From contig DXOJ01000288.1 of NCBI GenBank assembly GCA_019412865.1, forward strand, positions 1-11,326: a stretch of 11,326 bases of DNA, given 5' to 3'. Under the pieces are notes generated by a model, which was given only the letters and a program-made list of their open reading frames with translations, did not search any database and was not told the origin of the DNA. Within the stretch, counting starts at the first letter, position 1. Each line of letters opens with the position of its first letter. Below, piece by piece: positions 1-6,869 of the stretch. The translations under genes were made by a program, and so were the position numbers. This DNA comes from Bacteroides sp. (lineage in GTDB: Bacteria > Bacteroidota > Bacteroidia > Bacteroidales > Bacteroidaceae).

Positions 1-158
1 TTTCGGGCTTCATTAAGACTCTTCCGGAGATATTTCTTGATATCTTTTTTCTGTATGATCTCATCATAACTCAATCGCCTCAACAAGCCTAATGCGCCTC
101 TGGCATCAGTCTCAACGACGGGAGTCTTGATTATGTATCCAGCTTCTACTTTTGCCAT
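1..158 (-). CDS. Partial unknown phage structural protein (N-terminal 52 codons)
   Basis: Only the first 52 codons are in the window; the gene continues past the left edge. The ATG lies 2 bases after the TAA of the tape-measure-like gene, and an AAAAGG ribosome-binding sequence is embedded in the last codons of that gene, so the two are probably translationally coupled. The visible protein begins MAKVEAGYIIKTPV and becomes strongly basic after residue 25, with a Lys/Arg-rich helix around residues 38-52. There is no signal peptide or membrane segment. Position in the operon suggests a neck or tail component, perhaps of the HK97 gp10-like kind that often has a basic N-terminal helix, but too little is visible to assign a family. 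That it is a real coding start is much surer than its function. Confidence 0.7.
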   Translation of the reverse strand, partial: MAKVEAGYIIKTPVVETDARGALGLLRRLSYDEIIQKKDIKKYLRKSLNEAR

Positions 159-160
159 GA

Positions 161-2065
161 TTAACCTTTTAATATTACACCTTTACCTGTCCGCTTACCG
201 TAGTTATTGACTACAGTGACTATTTGCTCTCCGGTAACTACTGTTCTACTGCTACCGCCTCCCAATTCCCCGGAATGGATAGCATTATACAATTTCTTTT
301 GATCGGCTTCGTTCATGATCATCTCGCCACTGCTTACACGGGCGGTGATACCGTCCATATAGTTGCTCCCACCAATAACATTACCACCTTCTGCGAAATT
401 CGGGATATTCATGATAGCAGCCAGAACAGAAGCTGCAGCCGCAACGGCCAACATAGGACCAACAAACGGAATACTTGATACGGACGACGCAGCACCGGAC
501 ACGGCGCTTTCCGCGTTAGCATTCGCCTGCGCCTTTTGAGCCGCAATTAATGTTTCTATTGCCGGTATGGCCTGCGCCACTGCACCAGCTATACCTCCGA
601 TGTAGCTGAACATTTGTCCAAATACACTGTCTGATATCTGCCCCATCTGACTTAATGCCTGTCCCATAGCTTCAATACTTGACGAAACCTTATTTAATTG
701 CTCCTTCTTGGTAGTTACCCCGTCTAAGCTATTGACGTATTGTTTCCAGATATCAATCTGTTCCAACAGGTAAGCCTTTTCTTCACCATTCGCGATAGAC
801 ATCATATCGGTAAGTTCCTGTATCTTACCCTTTGCGAGAGTATACATTTCCAACTTGGAACGTAATGATTCAGCCGGATCTTCACCTTCTACTTTTTCAT
901 CTTCACTATTGATCATCACTGCCTGAATAGGTTGAGTTAATACGGGAAGAGTCTTACCAGTTTCTACAGCCTCAAGTATCTTTTTACTAGCTGCATCCTT
1001 GCCAGAAATGGCAATCTTAATCTGTTCGTTAAGCTGTTGATTATTATAAATAATGGGTAAATCATTTTTTCCAGATCCACCCTTATTCAATCCAATAACA
1101 GTGTTTTGTTTCTCTAATGATCGTTTTTGATATTCAAAACCCTTTTGCTGAAGCTCCAACGCATATTCGTAATCTTCAATCATCCGTTTTCGTGCCTCAT
1201 CGTTATCATTATTTAAAATATTCTGCTTTTCAAGCTCTGCATTTTGCGTTTTAAATAATTCAATTTGTCTTGTTACATTTTTATTCTCAACCATTATAAC
1301 ATTACCACCCGCTACACCACCACCGACTGTTTGCGCATAATATTGCCTCTTTTGTAGTTCTTTTAATTGTCTTTGGTAGTTTTGTAATGCTTTCTTTTCC
1401 TCCCTTGTTGAAAAATCATTATTATTAATAGCAATATATTTATTAATATCCTCCAAAGTAAAATCACTTCTTCCAAATCTTGCCGACAGAGACTTCAGCA
1501 GAGTTTTTTCTGTTCCTTTTTGCGTATCACTGACATCACGTTGAAAGTTATTTATTAATGATTGCAATTCCGTAAACGCTGCCTGCCTTTCCTTTATTGA
1601 TTTGGTTTGATCATCTATTATACCTTCTAATCTAGCAAAATCACGTTCAAAAACTCTAGTATTAAATCCCATTGATAACTTTGCATCTGCCAAACTATCT
1701 CGTAATGCTGATAACTCTTTCATATTAGCTATTGTACGTAGAATTCCACCATTAAAAGCATCCCAATTTCCCGTAACAAGTGATTGAAAAAAAGCATCTA
1801 CAGACGATTTGCAAGCATTGATAGTATTATCCCATTCGTCACCTAAGCTCTGAGAAGAATGTATTGCCTTATTCATCGCCTCAATACCACCCATTGCAAT
1901 ACCGACCGCTCCTGCCATTTTAGCTATACTACCAGCAGCTTTAGTCATCACATTACTCATAGACATATTCTTATCAATGTATTTATCCAAACTCTTTTGT
2001 GCTTTCTGCAACCCTCCATTATATTGAGAGGCATCCATTATCAAACGGGTAATTATACTTGCCAT
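161..2065 (-). CDS. Tape-measure-like tail protein (634 aa)
   Basis: Probable tail tape measure protein, the rod that sets tail length and may help DNA enter the cell. Residues 1-33 have the usual opening (a short beta segment, then an aliphatic/Gln helix with DASQYNGGLQKAQKSL). A small hydrophobic Gly/Ala segment lies near 43-64, a long charged coiled-coil region around 220-325, and a hydrophobic Ala/Gly-rich block around 476-555. The end (557-590) has the FAEGG and ARVSSGEMIMN signature common at tape-measure C-termini. At 634 residues it is short; a fully helical rod would be under about 95 nm. The ATG follows AAGAAG by 8 bases. It lies directly downstream of the capsid gene, without the tail tube and chaperone genes that normally come between. 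A minor virion protein with tape-measure features is the main alternative. Confidence 0.75.
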   Translation of the reverse strand: MASIITRLIMDASQYNGGLQKAQKSLDKYIDKNMSMSNVMTKAAGSIAKMAGAVGIAMGGIEAMNKAIHSSQSLGDEWDNTINACKSSVDAFFQSLVTGNWDAFNGGILRTIANMKELSALRDSLADAKLSMGFNTRVFERDFARLEGIIDDQTKSIKERQAAFTELQSLINNFQRDVSDTQKGTEKTLLKSLSARFGRSDFTLEDINKYIAINNNDFSTREEKKALQNYQRQLKELQKRQYYAQTVGGGVAGGNVIMVENKNVTRQIELFKTQNAELEKQNILNNDNDEARKRMIEDYEYALELQQKGFEYQKRSLEKQNTVIGLNKGGSGKNDLPIIYNNQQLNEQIKIAISGKDAASKKILEAVETGKTLPVLTQPIQAVMINSEDEKVEGEDPAESLRSKLEMYTLAKGKIQELTDMMSIANGEEKAYLLEQIDIWKQYVNSLDGVTTKKEQLNKVSSSIEAMGQALSQMGQISDSVFGQMFSYIGGIAGAVAQAIPAIETLIAAQKAQANANAESAVSGAASSVSSIPFVGPMLAVAAAASVLAAIMNIPNFAEGGNVIGGSNYMDGITARVSSGEMIMNEADQKKLYNAIHSGELGGGSSRTVVTGEQIVTVVNNYGKRTGKGVILKG

Positions 2066-2086
2066 ACTTAATCTTCTTTACAAATA

Positions 2087-2110
2087 CGGGAGGAAATAAA
2101 ATCCCTCCCG
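2087..2110 (-). terminator. GC-rich hairpin between capsid and tape-measure genes
   Basis: A perfect 7-bp inverted repeat (CGGGAGG at 2087-2093 pairing with CCTCCCG at 2104-2110) encloses a 10-nt AT-rich loop in the 92-bp gap after the major capsid gene. Read on the minus strand it is followed by UAUUUGUAAAG, not a clear U-tract, so it is a poor intrinsic terminator. It could be a partial terminator, or a 3' stabilising hairpin that keeps capsid mRNA more abundant than downstream tail mRNA. The structure is seen directly; the role is inferred. Confidence 0.45.
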
Positions 2111-2157
2111 CACAAACAATAAATCAACAACTAAATAGATAATAATGAGACGAACTA

Positions 2158-3336
2158 TTATTCGGATGCACATTTTCCAAGAACAAACGCCTCCGGACGC
2201 AGCGTAGTCATCGACCAGTCTGCATTCAATGTCAGACGTACAGAGTCGCTGATAGCACCAGTGTAAGGATCGATGATAAAACGCTGCTGTCCGAATCCTT
2301 GCAACGGTTCATATCCCCAATAGCCAAAACCAACGTATGTATTTTCGTCGTCATTGATGTAGTTTGTCGTGAAGATAGGAACACCAGCAACAGCGCCATT
2401 CTCCACAATCATTCTGCCACTTCCGGGAGTGCGTTCTGTAGATTCCAATTCGCCTTTGGTATATTCGTCCATTACGAAACAAGGATTCAAACCCTCGATT
2501 CCCTTGAGAAGAGCCAAAGCACGCATCAGAATCAACTCCTTATAAGTCGGGATTGAACCGGCAAAGGAAATGTAGTTAGCAGCTTTTCGTTTAGCTTTTG
2601 TGGTCAATGTACCGATAGCCACCGGCGTTGTTTTGGCGATTGCCGCAAACGGGCCAACAAGTTTATGAGTGATGGTAGTTGATGTGGTGAACATCAATTT
2701 GTTGAGCGTGCGAGCCATAGCCTGAGGCAACTGCTGCCTTACTACGTCATAAGCTACACCATCGGTCTGCATAATTGTCTGATTGGTCATCTTGACCGTT
2801 ACACCCACGCGAACCGGTTCCGGCTTGATTTTAGAAAAGTCAACCTTCTTATCCCCCAATTCAACTCCTTCTCCTGCAACTTCAGCTTCAATGGAACCAA
2901 CAGTGGGCCATACATAATCACCGGAAAGCCCAGTCATCAAAGGAAGACCAACCTTGTTCAAAATCAAGCCTTCTTCCAATGGTGGAAGGATATCGTTGAT
3001 AGTCAAAGGGATTATCGGTTCTACACCGGTAGTCATCATACCAGTATATTCGCGCTTCAACTGAATATTCTGAGGACTTTTCACATGCTCTCTCAAGAAT
3101 GCATCAAAAGCAGCTTCACGACTTGTCACTACTACGTAGCCGGTCTTCTCAGCACTAGCGATTCTCACATCAAGCACATTCAACTCCCGTTCAAGAACCT
3201 TCAGCTCATCTTTTTCCTGAGCGGTAAATTCACGCTTGTTTTCATTTTCCGCAGCATCTGCAATTTCATTCATGCGGATTACGATCTCTTCACGTCTCTT
3301 AATGTACTGCTGTACACTTACTTTTTTGTCTTTCAT
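2158..3336 (-). CDS. HK97-fold major capsid protein with N-terminal delta domain
   Basis: Forms the icosahedral head shell. The first 65 or so residues are highly charged and coiled-coil-like, matching the scaffolding delta domain of HK97-type capsids, which the prohead protease removes; cleavage here would be expected near residues 85-105, before the segment GMMTTGVEPIIP. The remainder fits the Phage_capsid family: the N-arm and E-loop region (LPLMTGLSGDYVWP around 121-134, then GEGVELGDKK), the long spine helix with VVRQQLPQAMARTLNKL, and a C-terminal domain with VPIFTTNYIN and an acidic/aromatic end. At 392 aa the length is typical. The ATG is 6 bases from the stop of the protease gene, the usual protease-capsid pairing. 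No fused decoration domain is seen. Confidence 0.93.
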   Translation of the reverse strand: MKDKKVSVQQYIKRREEIVIRMNEIADAAENENKREFTAQEKDELKVLERELNVLDVRIASAEKTGYVVVTSREAAFDAFLREHVKSPQNIQLKREYTGMMTTGVEPIIPLTINDILPPLEEGLILNKVGLPLMTGLSGDYVWPTVGSIEAEVAGEGVELGDKKVDFSKIKPEPVRVGVTVKMTNQTIMQTDGVAYDVVRQQLPQAMARTLNKLMFTTSTTITHKLVGPFAAIAKTTPVAIGTLTTKAKRKAANYISFAGSIPTYKELILMRALALLKGIEGLNPCFVMDEYTKGELESTERTPGSGRMIVENGAVAGVPIFTTNYINDDENTYVGFGYWGYEPLQGFGQQRFIIDPYTGAISDSVRLTLNADWSMTTLRPEAFVLGKCASE

Positions 3337-3342
3337 ATTTTC

Positions 3343-4014
3343 TTAATTAAAAAAATGTTGTTTACTCTTTTCTCTTACTTCTCTTATAGCCTGTTCACGC
3401 TTGCGAAGCTCTTCTTCTCGTCGAGCCTCATCTTCATGCTTGATTTTCAATCCAGATTGTTCTATCTCTCTGGCCGTCACACTAGTTTGTATATAGGCAG
3501 GATCAGACGCAATTGTCATATCATAGATCATATTTATTTTCTTTACGTGACGGATCAGAATATCGTCATCATCCTTGGTATAACTAACAGAAGAGCTTTC
3601 GTCGCTCCAATATATAAAGGAGCTACCTCCCACATCTCCACGTTTTACCAATTCTAGTGCATTATTGCCATCGGAAGTGTTAGGAGCCTCAAATTCATAC
3701 TTTACCCCAATCTTATCAACGGATAATTTCAATGTACCAACACCTTTATTGCTTCTTGCCAATAACTTCTCACGGTTATGCCACATCGTCATTTTGATGT
3801 CCATTTGAGCCAACTCTTCCTCAGTTATCGCTCCCGGTTCTATGATCTCACGGTAATCATCCCAATAATCAACCAGCATACGACTTTCGACACCGAATAC
3901 AATCGCATAACCTTCAATCGTTCGTCCACTTCCGCCTTCTTCAGACACTTCCCGTAAATGCGGTTGAAAATGTCCACCCTGAGCACTTCTTATCTCTCTT
4001 TTCTGTACTTCCAT
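3343..4014 (-). CDS. HK97-family prohead protease (Peptidase S78)
   Basis: Serine protease that trims the capsid delta domain and itself during head maturation. The family core is clear: RTIEGYAIVFG (31-41), EPGAI (59-63), the histidine motif MTMWHNREKLLAR with H79, the serine motif GDVGGSSFIY with S132 as likely nucleophile, and IYDMTIASDPAY (163-174) with D165 in the position usually acidic in this family. The C-terminal tail from about residue 180 is charged and helical, as in other phage proteases that interact with scaffold. At 223 aa it is normal length. An in-frame stop a few codons upstream fixes the ATG region. It is transcribed after a 134-bp gap carrying tandem dyads, and is immediately followed by the capsid gene. 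Confidence 0.93.
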   Translation of the reverse strand: MEVQKREIRSAQGGHFQPHLREVSEEGGSGRTIEGYAIVFGVESRMLVDYWDDYREIIEPGAITEEELAQMDIKMTMWHNREKLLARSNKGVGTLKLSVDKIGVKYEFEAPNTSDGNNALELVKRGDVGGSSFIYWSDESSSVSYTKDDDDILIRHVKKINMIYDMTIASDPAYIQTSVTAREIEQSGLKIKHEDEARREEELRKREQAIREVREKSKQHFFN

Positions 4015-4032
4015 AAACTTTCGTAAATAATT

Positions 4033-4105
4033 CTAGGTGATCTCTTAGAGGACTCCTTCTATAGAGAAATAACTTCTATAGAAGATTCATCCTATAGAGG
4101 ATTCC
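4033..4105. repeat. Array of four tandem dyads with CTATAGA core, about 16-bp period
   Basis: CTATAGA occurs at 4059-4065, 4076-4082 and 4092-4098, with a diverged copy CTTAGAG at 4044-4050 and a possible half copy CTAGG at 4033. Each sits in a palindrome: CTCTTAGAG (4042-4050), TCTATAGA (4058-4065), the perfect 12-bp CTTCTATAGAAG (4073-4084), and a 5-bp stem ATCCT/AGGAT around ATAG (4089-4102). Dyad centres are 15-17 bp apart, about one and a half helical turns. The array fills the middle of the only sizeable gap in the head gene cluster. Cooperative protein binding sites are the natural reading; RNA hairpins are possible. Confidence 0.6.
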
Positions 4106-4148
4106 GTTTTTTACTGCCTCTACAATACTTTCTTTCACTTATTTTAGG

Positions 4149-4490
4149 TTACCCGTTTTCAATACTACTTCCTTCGTCTATCACATTGCACACGATGGAA
4201 ATACTTCCGTCCAAACGACTTCTATTAAAACTTTCTATCGCATAGGTTTTTCCGTCCCATTCCAGTCGACAGCGGTCATTAACCAGGGAATTATTTCTCA
4301 TTGTGACACTTATGCTCCTCGTCATCCATACTTCTCCGGCGGTCAGTGCCTGTGCTCCTTTCTGGTATGTCACACTCGCCCATACAGTTTTTTTCTTCTC
4401 AAAAGCGACTTGCTGTTCTCCAAAATCACCCCTTTCGACCACAGGAACCAAAATTCCAATCCGTTCACTTAAACTACCAGACCTTAACAT
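4149..4490 (-). CDS. Head-closure / head-tail joining protein (SPP1 gp16-like)
   Basis: A 113-aa protein of the phage head-tail joining family, which forms the stopper ring under the connector. The pattern is characteristic: an N-terminal SGSLSERIGILVPV start giving orientation to the first strand, an EQQVAFEKKKTVWASVTYQKG segment (roughly 24-45), a second strand pair with VWMTRSISVTMR, then RLEWDGKTYAIESFNRSRLDGSISIVCNVID near the end, corresponding to the family's D-G-x-x-Y-x-I-x-x motif. The ATG is 1 base after the TGA of the gp6-like gene, and GGGAGGTG, 5-6 bases before the start, is encoded by the last codons of that gene, so the two are coupled. Such coupling and stoichiometry fit adjacent neck rings. 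The main uncertainty is the exact family name, not the role. Confidence 0.85.
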   Translation of the reverse strand: MLRSGSLSERIGILVPVVERGDFGEQQVAFEKKKTVWASVTYQKGAQALTAGEVWMTRSISVTMRNNSLVNDRCRLEWDGKTYAIESFNRSRLDGSISIVCNVIDEGSSIENG

Positions 4491-4491
4491 C

Positions 4492-4842
4492 TCACACCTC
4501 CCTATCCGTTAATTTCCTGTATGGTTTACAATACACATCCAACGAATAAGGGACAGCGTTTTGAGCAATAGAAGCAACCGGTTCACGGTTTCGGTAATTG
4601 TGAGCCGCAAGTATAAGGATGGCCAGCTTCAATCTGTAAGGAAAAAGCTCTCCTTCCTGAGAGCCGCCATTCTTTTCTGCGTAGCCCATACGCTTTAACT
4701 CCTCAAGCGTCCGATGGGTCCCTTCAATTATCGCATCCTCGGCGGCGCATCCATACAGCTCGATAATCTTATCCTCATCCTCGAAGTCTACACGCATCTG
4801 AGCCTTTAGCTCATCTAATGTCACTACTCTTAAATCACTCAT
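4492..4842 (-). CDS. Head-tail connector protein (HK97 gp6-like)
   Basis: A 116-aa, mostly helical protein of the gp6-like/Phage_connect family, which makes the ring docking on the portal. The opening VVTLDELKAQMRVDFEDEDKIIELY (residues 6-30) is the diagnostic first part: a helix with a D/E-rich turn, then a second helix AAEDAIIEGTHRTLEEL. The C-terminal half has the hydrophobic helix FPYRLKLAILILAAHNYRNRE and the conserved ending with VPYSLDVYCKPYR. I take ATG at 4842 as the start: it follows AAGAAGG by 7 bases. A TTG two codons upstream keeps the frame but is less attractive. It is flanked by the KilA-N gene upstream and the closure gene downstream. Its position before, not after, protease and capsid is unusual for HK97-like phages. 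Confidence 0.87.
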   Translation of the reverse strand: MSDLRVVTLDELKAQMRVDFEDEDKIIELYGCAAEDAIIEGTHRTLEELKRMGYAEKNGGSQEGELFPYRLKLAILILAAHNYRNREPVASIAQNAVPYSLDVYCKPYRKLTDREV

Positions 4843-4855
4843 AGTCAACCTTCTT

Positions 4856-5548
4856 TTAAATTGGGAGCATTACTGGATGTTTTTGATAATAAAGTTTATA
4901 CAGCACAGATTTGAGTTGGTCATAGTTGGTAACCAGCCCCAAATTTATCCATTGAGCAATCTGCAACTCCAGTTCGTACAATTCGCGTACCTTGGCCTCA
5001 TCCCCGATCTTATTACGCATCTCTGACTCATGCTTACCGTAGACTATAATATTGAGAGATTTAGCCAAATCCTTTATTTTTCTTTGAAAGATATCACCGG
5101 GGAGTATTGAGTAGACGGCACGACACATGGCAGAATAGGCATCTCCAGCAAGATTTCTGTAACGAATCATTTCATCTTGAACAAACTTAACCACATCGTA
5201 TTTAAAATATGGATTTATCCACATACTTAGATCTATAAATAGCATCGGATGAACCCATGTACCACCTCCATATTTTCCTCTGACGGCGTCCACTACACCT
5301 TTATATTCATTAATACATTCCTTCTCAGATATTACTTTTATATAATCCTTGGTAGAGTTATTACTAAGATAATCGTCCAAGTCTTTTCTTTTTAAAACCC
5401 CAATTTTCTGGGTATTTAAAATCGACTGATTGTCAATCTGTTCATTCCATTGCTTTATTAATCCGGTAGCGTAAAAGAATCCATCTTTTGTCCTTTGGCT
5501 TACTTTAAAATCGCCCATTGGGCGAATCATGATTTGGTTAGTTTTCAT
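4856..5548 (-). CDS. KilA-N domain protein
   Basis: A 230-aa protein with a KilA-N domain over about residues 13-130: GFFYATGLIKQWN near 23-35, YIKVISEKECIN near 69-80, and GGTWVHPMLFIDLSMWINP (about 95-113), followed by a helix KFVQDEMIRYRN. KilA-N is a presumed DNA-binding domain found in phage antirepressor-like and regulatory proteins. The C-terminal 100 residues are helical and charged, without a domain I recognise. Its ATG overlaps the portal TGA (ATGA), and AAGGAGG is encoded by the portal's last codons (KEEEL), so translation is tightly coupled. A regulatory-type gene wedged among head genes is odd: it could be an acquired moron, a late regulator, or a replacement of a portal-adjacent factor. 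The domain call is strong; the role is unknown. Confidence 0.88.
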   Translation of the reverse strand: MKTNQIMIRPMGDFKVSQRTKDGFFYATGLIKQWNEQIDNQSILNTQKIGVLKRKDLDDYLSNNSTKDYIKVISEKECINEYKGVVDAVRGKYGGGTWVHPMLFIDLSMWINPYFKYDVVKFVQDEMIRYRNLAGDAYSAMCRAVYSILPGDIFQRKIKDLAKSLNIIVYGKHESEMRNKIGDEAKVRELYELELQIAQWINLGLVTNYDQLKSVLYKLYYQKHPVMLPI

Positions 5549-6825
5549 AGCTCTTCCTCCTTATTATCAATAGATTTATCATTTGAATTTTCAGATGTTT
5601 CTCCACTCAGTTTTGCACTTCCAAGAGGAGCCAGATTAACACTCAGATATACGTCATCTCCCTTATTCACAGGCATCTTGTCACTCTCTCTTCGCAGATC
5701 ATTCACACTAGCCTGACCATTATCAAGTCTTGCCTTGTCCCATTTAGCCTTACTATCGAGATCCAAGGCGTATAAGCTGCTCAAGTCAAATTTGAATTTG
5801 TAGTCCTGATAAGTATCAACCGACAATAGTTTTGCCGTAAACTCCTTCTCGATTTCTGTTACTATTGGCTGTAACGCTTCGGTATAAAATGCTATATTGC
5901 TGACCTCTACGCTTTTATAATTAGCGTTACTGTCGTCCATTAACTTGGATGGCGGGACATTAAAGAATCGGGCAATCTCCCGAAGAGTGAATTTCTTATT
6001 TTCAAGGAATTGCATATCTGCCGAGGACATACTGATCGGAGTCAATGTACCATCACCTTTTAAATTCAAAATATCATCCCCTCGATTCAATGCTTCCTGA
6101 AGGTCTTCACTCAACCCCTCCATCTGCTTATCTTGATATGCCCCTACTCCTATTATTGAGGTATTATTTTGCAGAACAGCCTTAAAACGGCCGCCGGTAG
6201 CGAATCTTTTCAGCGTTTCATTATCAGCAGTAGCCGCAATACCCAATGTCGTAGCAGCGTAAGTTATGGTAGATACACCAATATATCCTCCATCCCTGCT
6301 TACATTCTTCAGGTGGATTATATCATCAGCTTCTACCGTTTCAAATATCTGATTAACGACATCATTGATCACATATACATTCTTGTACATATCATACGCT
6401 ACGGAACCGGGAGTGCACAAGTACATCTTTTCCGCTCCGCCATATCTATTCTTCCTCGGATAGATATATGCATTACCCTGAAGCAGAATCATGGATACGG
6501 CATTCTTCACCATCACGAACGAATTCATGCGTTCATTGGGGCGTACACTCAAGAGATAGTTCATTAATCGACCATCTCCGTCGTTATACATCTTGAAGTA
6601 ATCCTTTGCACGATCCTTCCGCTTATATTGAAGCGTTAACGAAGCCACCGAAGAGGATATAAGGTTTACAGCACGATACACAGCAGCAATTTTCATTGCG
6701 GCTTCCGCACCTGTCACATATACCACATTTTGCTTGTAATCTCCGCCAGAAGAGCTTTTCTTGGTACTCTCCTTCTCTGATATAACCTCTCTTCTGAATA
6801 GGTTTGATATTTTGTATCTCATCAT
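5545..6825 (-). CDS. Portal protein (HK97 family)
   Basis: Dodecameric ring at the capsid vertex through which DNA is packaged and released. The 426-aa length and layout match the HK97 Phage_portal family: AAMKIAAVYRAVNLISSSVASLTLQYKR (about 43-70), the NYLLSVRPNERMNSF segment, the core LLQGNAYIYPRK, the DDIIHLKNVSRDGG-GVSTI region typical of the family, and the conserved segment FTLREIARFFNVPPSKLMDD (about residues 280-300) that begins the stem/crown helices. The C-terminus after about 400 is low-complexity and Asn/Ser/Glu rich, which also encodes the ribosome-binding site of the next gene. Two adjacent ATGs begin the frame; the first is taken. It follows the terminase by 44 bases. Confidence 0.93.
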   Translation of the reverse strand: MMRYKISNLFRREVISEKESTKKSSSGGDYKQNVVYVTGAEAAMKIAAVYRAVNLISSSVASLTLQYKRKDRAKDYFKMYNDGDGRLMNYLLSVRPNERMNSFVMVKNAVSMILLQGNAYIYPRKNRYGGAEKMYLCTPGSVAYDMYKNVYVINDVVNQIFETVEADDIIHLKNVSRDGGYIGVSTITYAATTLGIAATADNETLKRFATGGRFKAVLQNNTSIIGVGAYQDKQMEGLSEDLQEALNRGDDILNLKGDGTLTPISMSSADMQFLENKKFTLREIARFFNVPPSKLMDDSNANYKSVEVSNIAFYTEALQPIVTEIEKEFTAKLLSVDTYQDYKFKFDLSSLYALDLDSKAKWDKARLDNGQASVNDLRRESDKMPVNKGDDVYLSVNLAPLGSAKLSGETSENSNDKSIDNKEEEL

Positions 6826-6869
6826 ATTAAACTGTTACATAATACAGCCCAATACGTGATTTAGACTAC

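Noticed and set aside
2066..2086. Possible Bacteroidetes promoter -7 element (TATTTG) after the capsid hairpin
   Set aside because: The spacing does not match TAnnTTTG and no matching -33 TTTG was found at the correct distance.
3085..3657. A 190-codon open frame on the plus strand
   Set aside because: It lies opposite the prohead protease and capsid genes, both firmly identified, and its product is a Phe/Ser-rich sequence typical of an antisense shadow.
4076..4138. A 20-codon GTG frame on the minus strand in the gap before the protease
   Set aside because: The peptide looks helical, but there is no ribosome-binding site, its end is made of the dyad repeats, and nothing else supports translation.
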